DNA of 25,429 bases, from the NCBI GenBank assembly GCA_963618735.1, contig CAVEUM010000025.1:1-25429 (forward strand), in the 5' to 3' direction. A program made the translations under genes and the position numbers. Shown here in pieces: positions 6,796 through 13,922 of the stretch (its first letter is position 1; each line of letters begins with the position of its first letter). Source of the DNA: CAKUFA01 sp963618735. Its GTDB lineage: Bacteria > Bacillota > Clostridia > Christensenellales > Aristaeellaceae. The notes beneath the pieces are model-generated. The model worked only from the letters and a program-made list of their open reading frames with translations. It made no database searches and was not told the origin of the DNA.

Positions 6796-7251
6796 ATGGA
6801 GGAAAATCAACTGCGCGCACGGCTGGACAAACTGATGCTGCCCGCATGGGAAATGCTGCCCGACTTTGGCCTGTACATGGATCAGCTGGTGACCTATGTA
6901 GAGCGCTGCTTTGCGGGCGATGCTTGCTTTGCCCTGACCCCCGCCATGATTAACAATTATGTAAAGAGCGGCCTTATTGACCGCCCCACCGACAAGAAAT
7001 ATTCGCGGGAAAGCCTCGCGCAGCTAATCATGGTCTGCCACCTGAAGCAGACGTCCTCCATGGACACCATGAAGCGCCTTCTGCACCCGGAAAATGACGA
7101 TACCACCGAGGCACTCTATCGCCGCTTTGCCGAGACCCAATCCCGTGTGCTTCAGTCCTTCACGGAGCTTCCCACCGCCGACCCCATGGCCTGCGCGCTG
7201 GAGGCAGCCACCTGCCAGACACTGTGCAGATTTTTGCTGGAGGAAGCGTAA
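6796..7251 (+). CDS. DUF1836 domain protein, putative MerR-like regulator
   Basis: The 151-residue protein matches DUF1836, a small Bacillota family with a MerR-like winged helix (ALTPAMINNYVKSGLIDRPTDKKYSRESLAQLIMVCHLKQT at about 45-85; the NYVKxGLI part is the telling piece). A DNA-binding role is expected from the fold, but targets are not known for the family. I chose ATG 6796 because GGAGGTGA (6783-6790) sits 5 nt upstream; an in-frame GTG at 6787 lies inside that SD. It is divergent from the SGNH hydrolase, so it may control itself and that gene. Confidence 0.85.
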   Translation: MEENQLRARLDKLMLPAWEMLPDFGLYMDQLVTYVERCFAGDACFALTPAMINNYVKSGLIDRPTDKKYSRESLAQLIMVCHLKQTSSMDTMKRLLHPENDDTTEALYRRFAETQSRVLQSFTELPTADPMACALEAATCQTLCRFLLEEA

Positions 7252-7268
7252 AGGCATCCGTCCGCCCC

Positions 7269-7297
7269 TTGTTTTTTCCCTTTGCACGCGATATACT
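7269..7297 (+). promoter_or_regulatory. Possible promoter of the secreted protein gene
   Basis: TTGTTT (7269-7274) and TATACT (7292-7297) are 17 bp apart, 85 bp before the start codon. The -35 is imperfect. Confidence 0.45.
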
Positions 7298-7381
7298 TTT
7301 TATTGAAGATTTCGCTGCAAAGCGGGATGAATGGAACCGTCTGTTTCGTTGTATAGGTGAAAAAACGGAGGTGAATGCCAC

Positions 7382-8215
7382 ATGAAGCGATTTCTCAGCA
7401 TCCTGCTGTGTGTGGCGCTGTGCTGCCTGTCTATTCCCGCCCTGGCAGACGATACATGCTTGATTTCTGACCCTTCTTCCGCAGGAAGCGTCAGCACAGA
7501 ATATGAGTATTTGCGCATTTACTGCCCTGCCAATCAGGGTGACCAGGTGACGGTGACCGTAACGACGCCCGATGGATCCTGCATTTATCAGCGGGATTAC
7601 GGCACCAACGACAGCCCGTTCTACACCGATGATATTTATCTTCCCATGGACGGTTCAGAGATCACCTATTCCATCACCATGACGGTGGGCGAAACCACCT
7701 ATGCCTTTGCTGTAACTCGCAAGGTGGGCTACCTGTACGACAATATGGCCTGCACAGGCGGCTATCCCCTTTCTTCCATTTCAGGAAGCGGGAGCTGGTA
7801 CATGGCAACCATTCTTGATGTGGCATCCCTGGAGGGCGGCAGCATGACCGTTCCCGTGTATGCCAGCGACTGGTATCTCGTCGGTACCGCCACCCTGTCC
7901 GTCAGCGGCGGACAGCTGACAGTGAACGCATCCCTTAACAGCGGCGTCGTCGGAAGCATCGACAGCGCCACCGTCTATGTTGCCGCCAACGCCCTGGAGG
8001 CACAGACCCTCGGTGATCGGCATTTCACCGGCGCCACAGGATCGCTGGATCGCGCCATTGACCTTGGCGGCACAGGCTACGCCGCCGTTTATGTGCAGAT
8101 GCGGGTGTCCTTTGATCCTTCCACGGCTACCGTTTCTTCGCCCGTCACCCCGAACGGTCAGGGCAGCTTGTGGGAGCGCATGCAAAACGAAACGGCCAAC
8201 GAAGCCGTTGGGTAA
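7382..8215 (+). CDS. Secreted protein of unknown function
   Basis: The 277-residue product starts with a clear signal peptide (MKRFLSILLCVALCC, cleavage after about PALA, residue 22). The rest is rich in Thr, Ser, Gly and Val with alternating hydrophobic strands, suggesting a beta-rich extracellular protein. I do not recognise a family. Residues about 20-110 may form a beta-sandwich of Ig type (VTVTVTTPDG, YSITMTVGETTYAF), but this is only a pattern impression. There are few cysteines and no LPXTG or membrane anchor. The start has CGGAGGTGAA just upstream. The gene has its own terminator and is probably monocistronic. Confidence 0.75.
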   Translation: MKRFLSILLCVALCCLSIPALADDTCLISDPSSAGSVSTEYEYLRIYCPANQGDQVTVTVTTPDGSCIYQRDYGTNDSPFYTDDIYLPMDGSEITYSITMTVGETTYAFAVTRKVGYLYDNMACTGGYPLSSISGSGSWYMATILDVASLEGGSMTVPVYASDWYLVGTATLSVSGGQLTVNASLNSGVVGSIDSATVYVAANALEAQTLGDRHFTGATGSLDRAIDLGGTGYAAVYVQMRVSFDPSTATVSSPVTPNGQGSLWERMQNETANEAVG

Positions 8216-8234
8216 CTCGCTTCGTCCCTTTGAT

Positions 8235-8262
8235 GGTTCACCGTCCCGGTGAGCCTTTTTTT
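8235..8262 (+). terminator. Intrinsic terminator
   Basis: A 9-bp stem, GGTTCACCG-TCC-CGGTGAGCC with one G-T pair, is followed by T7. It closes the unknown secreted protein gene. Its CGGTGAGCCTTTTT part also occurs in the terminator at 21467-21503. Confidence 0.9.
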
Positions 8263-8294
8263 CTTTCACGTGATGGAGTTTTCCCTGCATCATC

Positions 8295-8323
8295 TTGCGA
8301 TTGCGCGTGAAATGCTGTAGAAT
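8295..8323 (+). promoter_or_regulatory. Promoter of the murB operon
   Basis: TTGCGA (8295-8300) and TAGAAT (8318-8323) are 17 bp apart, 23 bp before the murB start codon, giving a very short leader. Confidence 0.65.
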
Positions 8324-8346
8324 AGAATAGGAGAGGAAGTGGATGC

Positions 8347-9276
8347 ATGACAAAGGAATGGGAAACTCTGGAGGAGCAGCTTCGGCAGGAAATGCCTGAT
8401 CTGCTCATGAAGCGGCATGCACCCATGTCAGAATATACGACCCTTCGCCTGGGCGGCGCGGCAGATTTGCTGATCGAGCCCGCCAAAGAGCGTGAAGTTC
8501 AGCGTGTTCTTCAGCTTGCATCCGCTTGCCGCGTTCCGGTGACCATCATCGGCCACGGCAGCAACCTGCTGGTGCTTTCCGGCGGCATTCGCGGTGCAGT
8601 CATCCGCATCGGGTCCCGCATGGGTGCCATTCGGGTGGAGAAAAATCAGGTGATTGCTCAGGCAGGCGCCATGATGCCCGCCGTTGCCGGTGCCGCTGCC
8701 GCGAATGGGCTGGCGGGGCTGACCTTTGCCGGCGGCATTCCCGGCACAGTAGGCGGCGGTGCGCTGATGAACGCCGGTGCCTACGGCGGTGAAATGAGCC
8801 AGGTTGTTGCTGAGGTTGCAGGCTTTGACCGACTGAGCGGCGAGCCTTTCCGCTACACAGGGGAAGAGATGCATTACAGCTATCGTTCCTCCAGGCTGCA
8901 AAAGGAAGACAAGGTCATCACCTCGGTGATTATGCATCTGACAGACGGCGACAAGGACGCACTTCGGCAGGAAATGCAGGATTTCAATGCCCGCCGCAGG
9001 GAGAAGCAGCCGCTGGATGTTCCCAGTGCAGGCAGCACCTTCCGCCGCCCTGCCAACGGGTTTGCCGCCGCGCTGATCGATCAGTGCGGACTGAAGGGCA
9101 CCTCCATCGGCGGTGCACAGGTCAGTGAGAAGCATGCCGGCTTCCTGGTGAACCGAGGCGGCACGCCGGAGGATTTCCTGCACCTGATGACGCTGGTGCG
9201 GGATGCTGTGCAGGCGCAAACAGGCGTCACCCTGGAGCCTGAGGTTTGTATCCTTGGAGAAGAAAACGAAACTTAA
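8347..9276 (+). CDS. murB: UDP-N-acetylenolpyruvoylglucosamine reductase MurB
   Basis: MurB reduces UDP-GlcNAc-enolpyruvate to UDP-MurNAc with NADPH and FAD, the second committed step of peptidoglycan precursor synthesis in the cytoplasm. The 309-residue protein has the FAD-binding segments TLRLGGAADLLIEP, GHGSNLLV and GLTFAGGIPGTVGGGALMNAGAYGG, the PSAGSTFRRP loop holding the catalytic serine, GLKGTSIGGAQVSEKHAGFLVN, and the terminal Glu region LEPEVCILG. The length and the lack of the extra Tyr-loop insertion fit type II MurB of Bacillota. The SD is a moderate AGAGGAAG. It is the first gene of an operon with rapZ 15 nt downstream. Confidence 0.97.
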   Translation: MTKEWETLEEQLRQEMPDLLMKRHAPMSEYTTLRLGGAADLLIEPAKEREVQRVLQLASACRVPVTIIGHGSNLLVLSGGIRGAVIRIGSRMGAIRVEKNQVIAQAGAMMPAVAGAAAANGLAGLTFAGGIPGTVGGGALMNAGAYGGEMSQVVAEVAGFDRLSGEPFRYTGEEMHYSYRSSRLQKEDKVITSVIMHLTDGDKDALRQEMQDFNARRREKQPLDVPSAGSTFRRPANGFAAALIDQCGLKGTSIGGAQVSEKHAGFLVNRGGTPEDFLHLMTLVRDAVQAQTGVTLEPEVCILGEENET

Positions 9277-9291
9277 GAGGGGGCGAAACCC

Positions 9292-10194
9292 TTGCGCTTT
9301 TTGCTTGTAACAGGATTGAGCGGTGCCGGCAAAACGGTCGCAACACGGTATCTGGAGGACATGGGCGCTTTTTGTGTGGATAACCTTCCGCCCATGATGA
9401 TGCTGAAATTTATGGAGGCCTGTCAGACCTCCGCCATGCACTGCAAGCTGGTGGCGCTGGCGGTGGACATCCGCAGCGGCGAATTTTTCGATGCGAAGGC
9501 CGTCAGCAAGCTGATTAAGGAAACCCAGCAGCTGGGTTATCAGATTGAAACCCTGTTTATTGAGGCTGCTGACGATGTGCTGGTCAGCCGCTACAAGGAA
9601 ACCCGCCGTGATCATCCCCTCGCAGGCGAAAGCGTTACGCTGATGGAAGCCATCACTCAGGAGCGGGCGCTTCTGCAGCCCCTGCGTGAAACGGCGAACT
9701 ATGTCATTGACACCTCCGGTCTGCGTCCCAAGGCGCTCCAGCGCAAGCTGCAGGCCATTGTCTCCTCCGATGGTGAGAAGGCGCCTTTCCGTCTGGAGCT
9801 GATGTCCTTCGGCTTCAAGCGCGGCCTTCCCCGTCAGGCTGACCTGGTCTTCGATGTGCGTTTTCTGCCGAATCCCTTTTATATTGAGGGACTTGGTCAG
9901 CACACGGGTCTGGACGAGGACGTTCGGGAATTTGTCATGAAGCACCCCGTGACGGAAGAATTTATGACCAGAGTCACGGACATGCTGGATTTCCTTCTTC
10001 CCCATTATCAGGAGGAAGGCAAGCATCGGCTGGTGATTGCCATCGGCTGCACGGGCGGTGCACATCGCTCGGTTGCCATTGCGGAAGCCATCGGACAATA
10101 TCTGAAGGACAAGAAATACCAGGTGGAAGTCAACCACAGAGATCTGGATATGGAACAGGCGCTGTGGAAGTCCGCTGCGGAGGCCAGCGAGTAA
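9292..10194 (+). CDS. rapZ: RapZ/YvcJ family nucleotide-binding protein
   Basis: The 300-residue protein has the P-loop GLSGAGKT at residues 8-15, the CVDNLPP segment, and the C-terminal IGCTGGAHRSVAIAE motif of RapZ. In E. coli RapZ senses GlcN6P and directs RNase E to GlmZ; in Bacillota the homologue YvcJ binds nucleotides and its role is less clear. The start is TTG at 9292, supported by AAGAGGGGG 8 nt upstream and by the canonical distance to the P-loop. It follows murB by 15 nt and precedes whiA by 26 nt. The usual neighbour yvcK (glmR) is missing between them. Confidence 0.95.
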   Translation: MRFLLVTGLSGAGKTVATRYLEDMGAFCVDNLPPMMMLKFMEACQTSAMHCKLVALAVDIRSGEFFDAKAVSKLIKETQQLGYQIETLFIEAADDVLVSRYKETRRDHPLAGESVTLMEAITQERALLQPLRETANYVIDTSGLRPKALQRKLQAIVSSDGEKAPFRLELMSFGFKRGLPRQADLVFDVRFLPNPFYIEGLGQHTGLDEDVREFVMKHPVTEEFMTRVTDMLDFLLPHYQEEGKHRLVIAIGCTGGAHRSVAIAEAIGQYLKDKKYQVEVNHRDLDMEQALWKSAAEASE

Positions 10195-10220
10195 GCGCAT
10201 CTTGCTAAGGGAGGAACAGC

Positions 10221-11198
10221 ATGTCCTTTGCATCCAATGTAAAAGAAGAATTGCTGCGGCTGCCTCTGGGCAAGAACTGCTGTATGCTTTCCGAGCTAAG
10301 CGCCCTGACCCAAACCTCCGGCAGCCTGTCCCTGCGGGGCGGCGGCCGTGTGCGCGTAACCTGGCGTGTGGAAAGCGCCGCCCTGGCAAGGCGGATTTTC
10401 CTGCTGATCCGCAGCCGCTTAGGCCTGACCCCTACCCTGCACTTTGTGCAGCACAGCCGTTTGGGCGGTCAGCGCACCTGCGTGCTGACGCTGGAAGACC
10501 AGGACGCGGAAAAGCTGCTGCTGGCGCTGCACATGATGGAGCAGGATGAAACAGGCTCCATTTCTCTGAAGCGCACCGCGCCGCGGCATTCCATGACGCG
10601 TCAGTGCTGCCGAAGAGCGTTCCTCAGGGCGGCCTTTCTGGGATCGGGCACCATGTCCAGTCCCGAAAAGAGCTACCACTTCGAGTGGATCGCTGCAGAT
10701 GACGCCCTGTGCCAAACCATCAGCCGTCTATTGGAAAAATCCGATCTGCCCGTGCATGAGCATGTGCGGAAGGGTCAGCACGTCATCTACCTGAAGGGTG
10801 CCCAGCAAATTGCCGACATTCTCGCCCTCATGGGTGCGTCAGGCGCCATGCTGCAAATGGAGAATGTCCGCATTCAGAAGCAGATGCGCGGCGAGGCCAA
10901 TCGTGCCAGCAACTGCGACGAGCACAACACGGAGCGGATGGTCATCGCGTCCCAGCAGCAGGTAGATGCCATCAAGCTCATTTCCATCCACCGCGGCCTG
11001 CACAGCCTGCCGCCCGCACTGGAGCAGATTGCCCGTCTGCGGCTGGATCATCCCGACCTGAGCCTGAATGAGCTTGGGCAGATGCTGGATCCTCCCGTAG
11101 GCAAAAGCGGCGTAAGTCATCGCATGCACCGCTTGCAGCAGATCGCAGAAGAAATTATGCAGGAAGAACCTTTATCATCCAAGGAGGAAACGCCATGA
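10221..11198 (+). CDS. whiA: DNA-binding protein WhiA
   Basis: WhiA combines an N-terminal LAGLIDADG-homing-endonuclease-like fold with a C-terminal helix-turn-helix. It is a sporulation regulator in actinomycetes and influences division and chromosome segregation in Bacillus. The 325-residue protein begins with the typical SFASNVKEELLRLP. It contains RRAFLRAAFLGSGTMSSPEKSYHFEW in the middle and ends with the HTH (LNELGQMLDPPVGKSGVSHRMHRLQQIAEE). GGGAGGAA lies upstream of the ATG. The stop overlaps the next start as ATGA, so translational coupling to the Crh-like gene is likely. Confidence 0.96.
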   Translation: MSFASNVKEELLRLPLGKNCCMLSELSALTQTSGSLSLRGGGRVRVTWRVESAALARRIFLLIRSRLGLTPTLHFVQHSRLGGQRTCVLTLEDQDAEKLLLALHMMEQDETGSISLKRTAPRHSMTRQCCRRAFLRAAFLGSGTMSSPEKSYHFEWIAADDALCQTISRLLEKSDLPVHEHVRKGQHVIYLKGAQQIADILALMGASGAMLQMENVRIQKQMRGEANRASNCDEHNTERMVIASQQQVDAIKLISIHRGLHSLPPALEQIARLRLDHPDLSLNELGQMLDPPVGKSGVSHRMHRLQQIAEEIMQEEPLSSKEETP

Positions 11199-11455
11199 TT
11201 CGCGGAAATATCACCCTCGCAGCCAAAGCTCTTTCATCCCGTGCCAACGCCATGGCCATGGTACAATTGGCCAGCCGCTATGAATCCCGCATGATGATCG
11301 AGCATGCCCACAAAATCGTCAACGCCAAATCTACCCTTGGGCTTTTGTCCCTCTATGCGGATGCCGGCGCCCCAATGGCCCTGGTGGTGGAAGGCCCCGA
11401 TGAAAAGGAAGCTGACACGGCCATGCGCGAGTTGATCGCGTCCTTCGGCGAATAA
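11195..11455 (+). CDS. Crh-like HPr-family protein lacking the phosphorylatable histidine
   Basis: The 86-residue protein has the HPr fold and keeps the regulatory serine at residue 46 (NAKSTLGLLSL), the HPr-kinase target. The active-site stretch of HPr (GIHARPA) reads ALSSRANA here, so the histidine phosphorylated by PTS enzyme I is replaced by serine and a residue is inserted. It therefore cannot be a sugar-transport phosphocarrier. By position after whiA and by the missing histidine it matches Crh, the catabolite-repression cofactor of Bacillus, which has Gln at that site. It is coupled to whiA by a 4-base overlap, with an SD (GAGGAAA) inside whiA. Whether HPr kinase acts on it is not known from this window. 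Confidence 0.85.
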   Translation: MIRGNITLAAKALSSRANAMAMVQLASRYESRMMIEHAHKIVNAKSTLGLLSLYADAGAPMALVVEGPDEKEADTAMRELIASFGE

Positions 11456-11516
11456 AGAAGCTTCGGCAATGCGGCAGAACCACCCTCATTGATTATTTGT
11501 GAAAGGAACATCCATT

Positions 11517-12401
11517 ATGCAGCATTTCGGCGCATTGGAAGCCGGCGGCACCAAGATGGTGCTCAGTTATCTGGATGAAGAAGGCAACATGCTGGAGCGG
11601 TTGTCCATCCCCACCCGTACCCCCGCGGAAACCATGCCGGAGATGATCGCCTTCTTCCGTGAGCATCCCGTGGACGCCCTGGGCATTGGTTGCTTCGGCC
11701 CGCTGGATCTCAATCCCCAAAGCGAAACCTATGGCTACATCACCGCCACCCCCAAGCTGGCCTGGCGGAATTATCCGATTCTGCGCGCCTTTCAGGAGGC
11801 ACTGAACATCCCCGTGAAAATGGATACGGACGTCAACGGTGCCGCCTATGCGGAGGCAAAGCTCGGCGCTGCCAAGGGACTGGGCTCCTGCTTTTATGTC
11901 ACCGTGGGCACAGGCATTGGCGGCGGCGTGGTGATTGACGGCAAGCCTGTGCACGGCCTGGTGCACCCCGAGGTGGGACATCAGCTCATGCACCAGGAAG
12001 AAAGTGATCCCATGCCTGAAGGCATTTGCCCCTATCACAAGGGCTGCCTGGAAGGTTTGGCCTGCGGCCCCGCCATCGAAAAGCGCTGGGGCGTATCAGC
12101 CAAAGAGCTCCCCCACGACCATCCCGCATGGGATTTGGAAAGCACCTACCTGGCACAGATGTGCGTCAATGCCATGATGGTTTTCTCCCCCGAGAAGATC
12201 GTGCTGGGCGGCGGCGTCATGCAGCAGAAGTTCCTGCTGCCCATTATCCGTCAGAAGACGCTGAAGCTGCTGGGCGGCTACGTTTGCGCCAAAGCCGTGG
12301 ATGAAGGCCTGGAAAACTACATTGTTGAGCCCGGCCTGGGCGTTAACAGCGGCGTCATGGGCGCTTATCTGCTGGCCAGGGAAGCATTGGAGGAAGCATG
12401 A
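11517..12401 (+). CDS. ROK-family fructokinase
   Basis: This is a sugar kinase of the ROK family, closest to the fructokinase (ScrK/GmuE-like) group that converts fructose to fructose-6-phosphate with ATP. Visible motifs are GALEAGGTKM at the N-terminus (ATP site), GIGCFGPLDL, DTDVNGAA, VGTGIGGGVV, and the ROK zinc/substrate segment EVGHQLM followed by CPYHKGCLEGLACGPA. I chose ATG 11517 because AAAGGA (11502-11507) lies 9 nt upstream; an in-frame GTG at 11499 precedes that SD. The protein is then 294 residues. It is 61 nt after the Crh-like gene with no terminator between, and overlaps the next gene by ATGA. Confidence 0.92.
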   Translation: MQHFGALEAGGTKMVLSYLDEEGNMLERLSIPTRTPAETMPEMIAFFREHPVDALGIGCFGPLDLNPQSETYGYITATPKLAWRNYPILRAFQEALNIPVKMDTDVNGAAYAEAKLGAAKGLGSCFYVTVGTGIGGGVVIDGKPVHGLVHPEVGHQLMHQEESDPMPEGICPYHKGCLEGLACGPAIEKRWGVSAKELPHDHPAWDLESTYLAQMCVNAMMVFSPEKIVLGGGVMQQKFLLPIIRQKTLKLLGGYVCAKAVDEGLENYIVEPGLGVNSGVMGAYLLAREALEEA

Positions 12402-12814
12402 ACGTTGTCGTGATGGATGCCCAGGGCGGCGGCATGGGCAAAATGCTGGTGGAGCAGCTGAAGCGTGCCATGCCTGAGCAGCGCATTGTTGCCGTCGGCA
12501 CCAACGCCATGGCCACCGCAGCCATGATGCGTGCAGGAGCAGACCAGGGTGCCACGGGTGAAAACGCCGTGCGTGTCACCGCCATGCACGCGGATCTGAT
12601 TTTGGGTCCCATCGGCCTGGTGCTGTGTGATGCCATGCTGGGTGAGGTAACCCAGACGATTGCCTGCGCTGTGGGCAGCAGCAATGCCCATAAGATTCTT
12701 GTGCCCGTCACCAGATGTCAGGTCACTGTAGCAGGCACGAAAAAAATGACCATGGCAGAAGCCGTGGCTGCCGCCGTGCAGGAAGCAGTCGCCTTCTGCG
12801 GAAAAACCGTATAA
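12398..12814 (+). CDS. DUF3842 family protein
   Basis: The 138-residue protein matches DUF3842 of Clostridia: MNVVVMDAQGGGMGKMLVEQL, a Rossmann-like start with a glycine loop, then GTNAMATAAMMRAGADQGATGEN and GPIGLVLCDAMLGEV. The function of the family is unknown; the GQGGGxGK loop suggests nucleotide or dinucleotide binding. The start overlaps the fructokinase stop (ATGA), so the two are translationally coupled. It is the last gene of the murB operon, followed by a terminator. Confidence 0.88.
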   Translation: MNVVVMDAQGGGMGKMLVEQLKRAMPEQRIVAVGTNAMATAAMMRAGADQGATGENAVRVTAMHADLILGPIGLVLCDAMLGEVTQTIACAVGSSNAHKILVPVTRCQVTVAGTKKMTMAEAVAAAVQEAVAFCGKTV

Positions 12815-12834
12815 CGCTTCATAAAATGGTATGC

Positions 12835-12871
12835 AAAAAGGGATGGCCGCTTGGGTCATCCCTCTTTTTTT
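12835..12871. terminator. Bidirectional terminator between convergent units
   Basis: AGGGATGGCC and GGGTCATCCCT arms pair with one wobble and are flanked by A5 and T7. It ends the murB operon and, from the other side, the DUF1858 gene. Confidence 0.9.
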
Positions 12872-12880
12872 GACATTTGC

Positions 12881-13087
12881 TTACGCGTTCTTGCCAGCCA
12901 GATAAGCCTTGATGGCCTCAACGACTTCTTCCACGTCGATGCCGTGGCCGGCGCAGCCATCTTCCAGAGACTCAAAGGCGTGAGCGGGGCAGCCAACGCA
13001 GTGCATGCCATTCTGCATGAGAATGTCCGCAATGCCAATATCCAGGCGAAGCAGTTCGCCCATGGTGGTATCCTTCGTAATTTCCAT
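12881..13087 (-). CDS. DUF1858 redox-disulfide domain protein
   Basis: A 68-residue cytoplasmic protein of the DUF1858 / hybrid-cluster-associated redox disulfide family. The start MEITKDTTMGELL and the motif CVGCPA (a CxxC pair), followed by a helical end ending AYLAGKNA, are diagnostic. These proteins are thought to be small thiol redox or cluster-linked partners; the partner is unknown here. I chose the second of two in-frame ATGs because GGAGG (13097-13101) is 9 nt from it; the ATG at 13093 is only 3 nt away and would add Met-Ala. The gene has its own promoter. Confidence 0.85.
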   Translation of the reverse strand: MEITKDTTMGELLRLDIGIADILMQNGMHCVGCPAHAFESLEDGCAGHGIDVEEVVEAIKAYLAGKNA

Positions 13088-13133
13088 AGCCATTTTCCTC
13101 CGTTTCGCGGGGCATTTTGCCCGTTACCCGTTT

Positions 13134-13162
13134 ATCTTATCATTCGTCAGGCCGTTCGTCAA
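13134..13162 (-). promoter_or_regulatory. Promoter of the DUF1858 gene
   Basis: TTGACG (13157-13162) and TAAGAT (13134-13139) have a 17-bp spacer on the minus strand. The -35 lies immediately past the stop of the RsiV-like gene, so DUF1858 can be expressed apart from the upstream operon. Confidence 0.6.
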
Positions 13163-13166
13163 GCGG

Positions 13167-13922
13167 TCACAGCTCGTCCTGCAATTCCTCCAGGGAAAAG
13201 CGGAAGAGAAGCACGCCATCCGCGGCAGATGCGATGGTCGCCGCCTGAATGAAAAACACGGGATCGCCGTTTTCATCCAGGTAGAAATCTTCCTCAGGAT
13301 AGAATTCCTGGGTCAGGGTGTCGTAGGTCAAATCCGTATCGTAGTTCACCGTGCCTGCGGTGCGCTGCTCCTCGATAATCTCCCACACCAGTGTCCACAC
13401 CAGCTCGTTGGCCTTGGCGGTCTGGCGATCCTGCATCCAGGTATCGGATTCCTGGTCATCCAGGATGCCAAGGAGTCTCGGCAAACTGGTGGCAATGCCT
13501 GCCCGCTCGCCGCTGAGCATGAAATTCTGCGCAGAGTACACCTCGGTGGTGCTGGCACCCTGGAAGGATTCCGTAACCACCAGCACGGACAGATAGTCGT
13601 CATTCAGGCAGGTGACGGTGGAAACCACGTTGCAATAGGCCTGCACCTCCGTGCTCTCCAAAGATTCTGCCAGGATGGGCACCGTGAAGCCCAGGGCATC
13701 ATCAATCAGATAAGCGAAGGTTTCGTTGACCGCCGTGGCTACCTCGCCGCTTTCCGCGAAGTGGGGATAATTGTAGCGGTACACAAAGGTGGCAGAGGAC
13801 TCATCCGTGCCGTCAGGCCAGCAAACGGTGCCCGTCAGGTCATCATCCCGCGTCAGGCTTTCCGCCAGGCAGGGAACGGCAAACAGGCACAGAGCCAGCA
13901 CGCAGGCCATCAGTCGTTTCAT
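13167..13922 (-). CDS. Secreted RsiV-like protein (DUF4163/DUF3298 type)
   Basis: The mature protein resembles the extracellular part of RsiV: an N-terminal DUF4163-like strand pair (TFVYRYNYPHF), a central region (VVSTVTCLNDDYLSVLVVTE) and a DUF3298-like end (LTQEFYPEEDFYLDENGDPVFFIQ, closing with FRFSLEELQ). RsiV itself is an anti-sigma factor that binds lysozyme, but this protein has only a signal peptide (MKRLMACVLALCLF, to about CLA) and no cytoplasmic anti-sigma domain, so a sensing role is not implied. I chose the second of two tandem ATGs (GGAGG at 13930-13934, 7 nt away); the ATG at 13925 is also possible. It overlaps the stop of the upstream reductase-like gene and is the last gene of the LCP operon. 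Confidence 0.8.
   Translation of the reverse strand: MKRLMACVLALCLFAVPCLAESLTRDDDLTGTVCWPDGTDESSATFVYRYNYPHFAESGEVATAVNETFAYLIDDALGFTVPILAESLESTEVQAYCNVVSTVTCLNDDYLSVLVVTESFQGASTTEVYSAQNFMLSGERAGIATSLPRLLGILDDQESDTWMQDRQTAKANELVWTLVWEIIEEQRTAGTVNYDTDLTYDTLTQEFYPEEDFYLDENGDPVFFIQAATIASAADGVLLFRFSLEELQDEL

Noticed and set aside
8428..10389. 653-codon open frame on the minus strand across murB, rapZ and the start of whiA
   Set aside because: It is antisense to three certain genes, with no recognisable domain; GC-biased third positions leave long open frames on the opposite strand.
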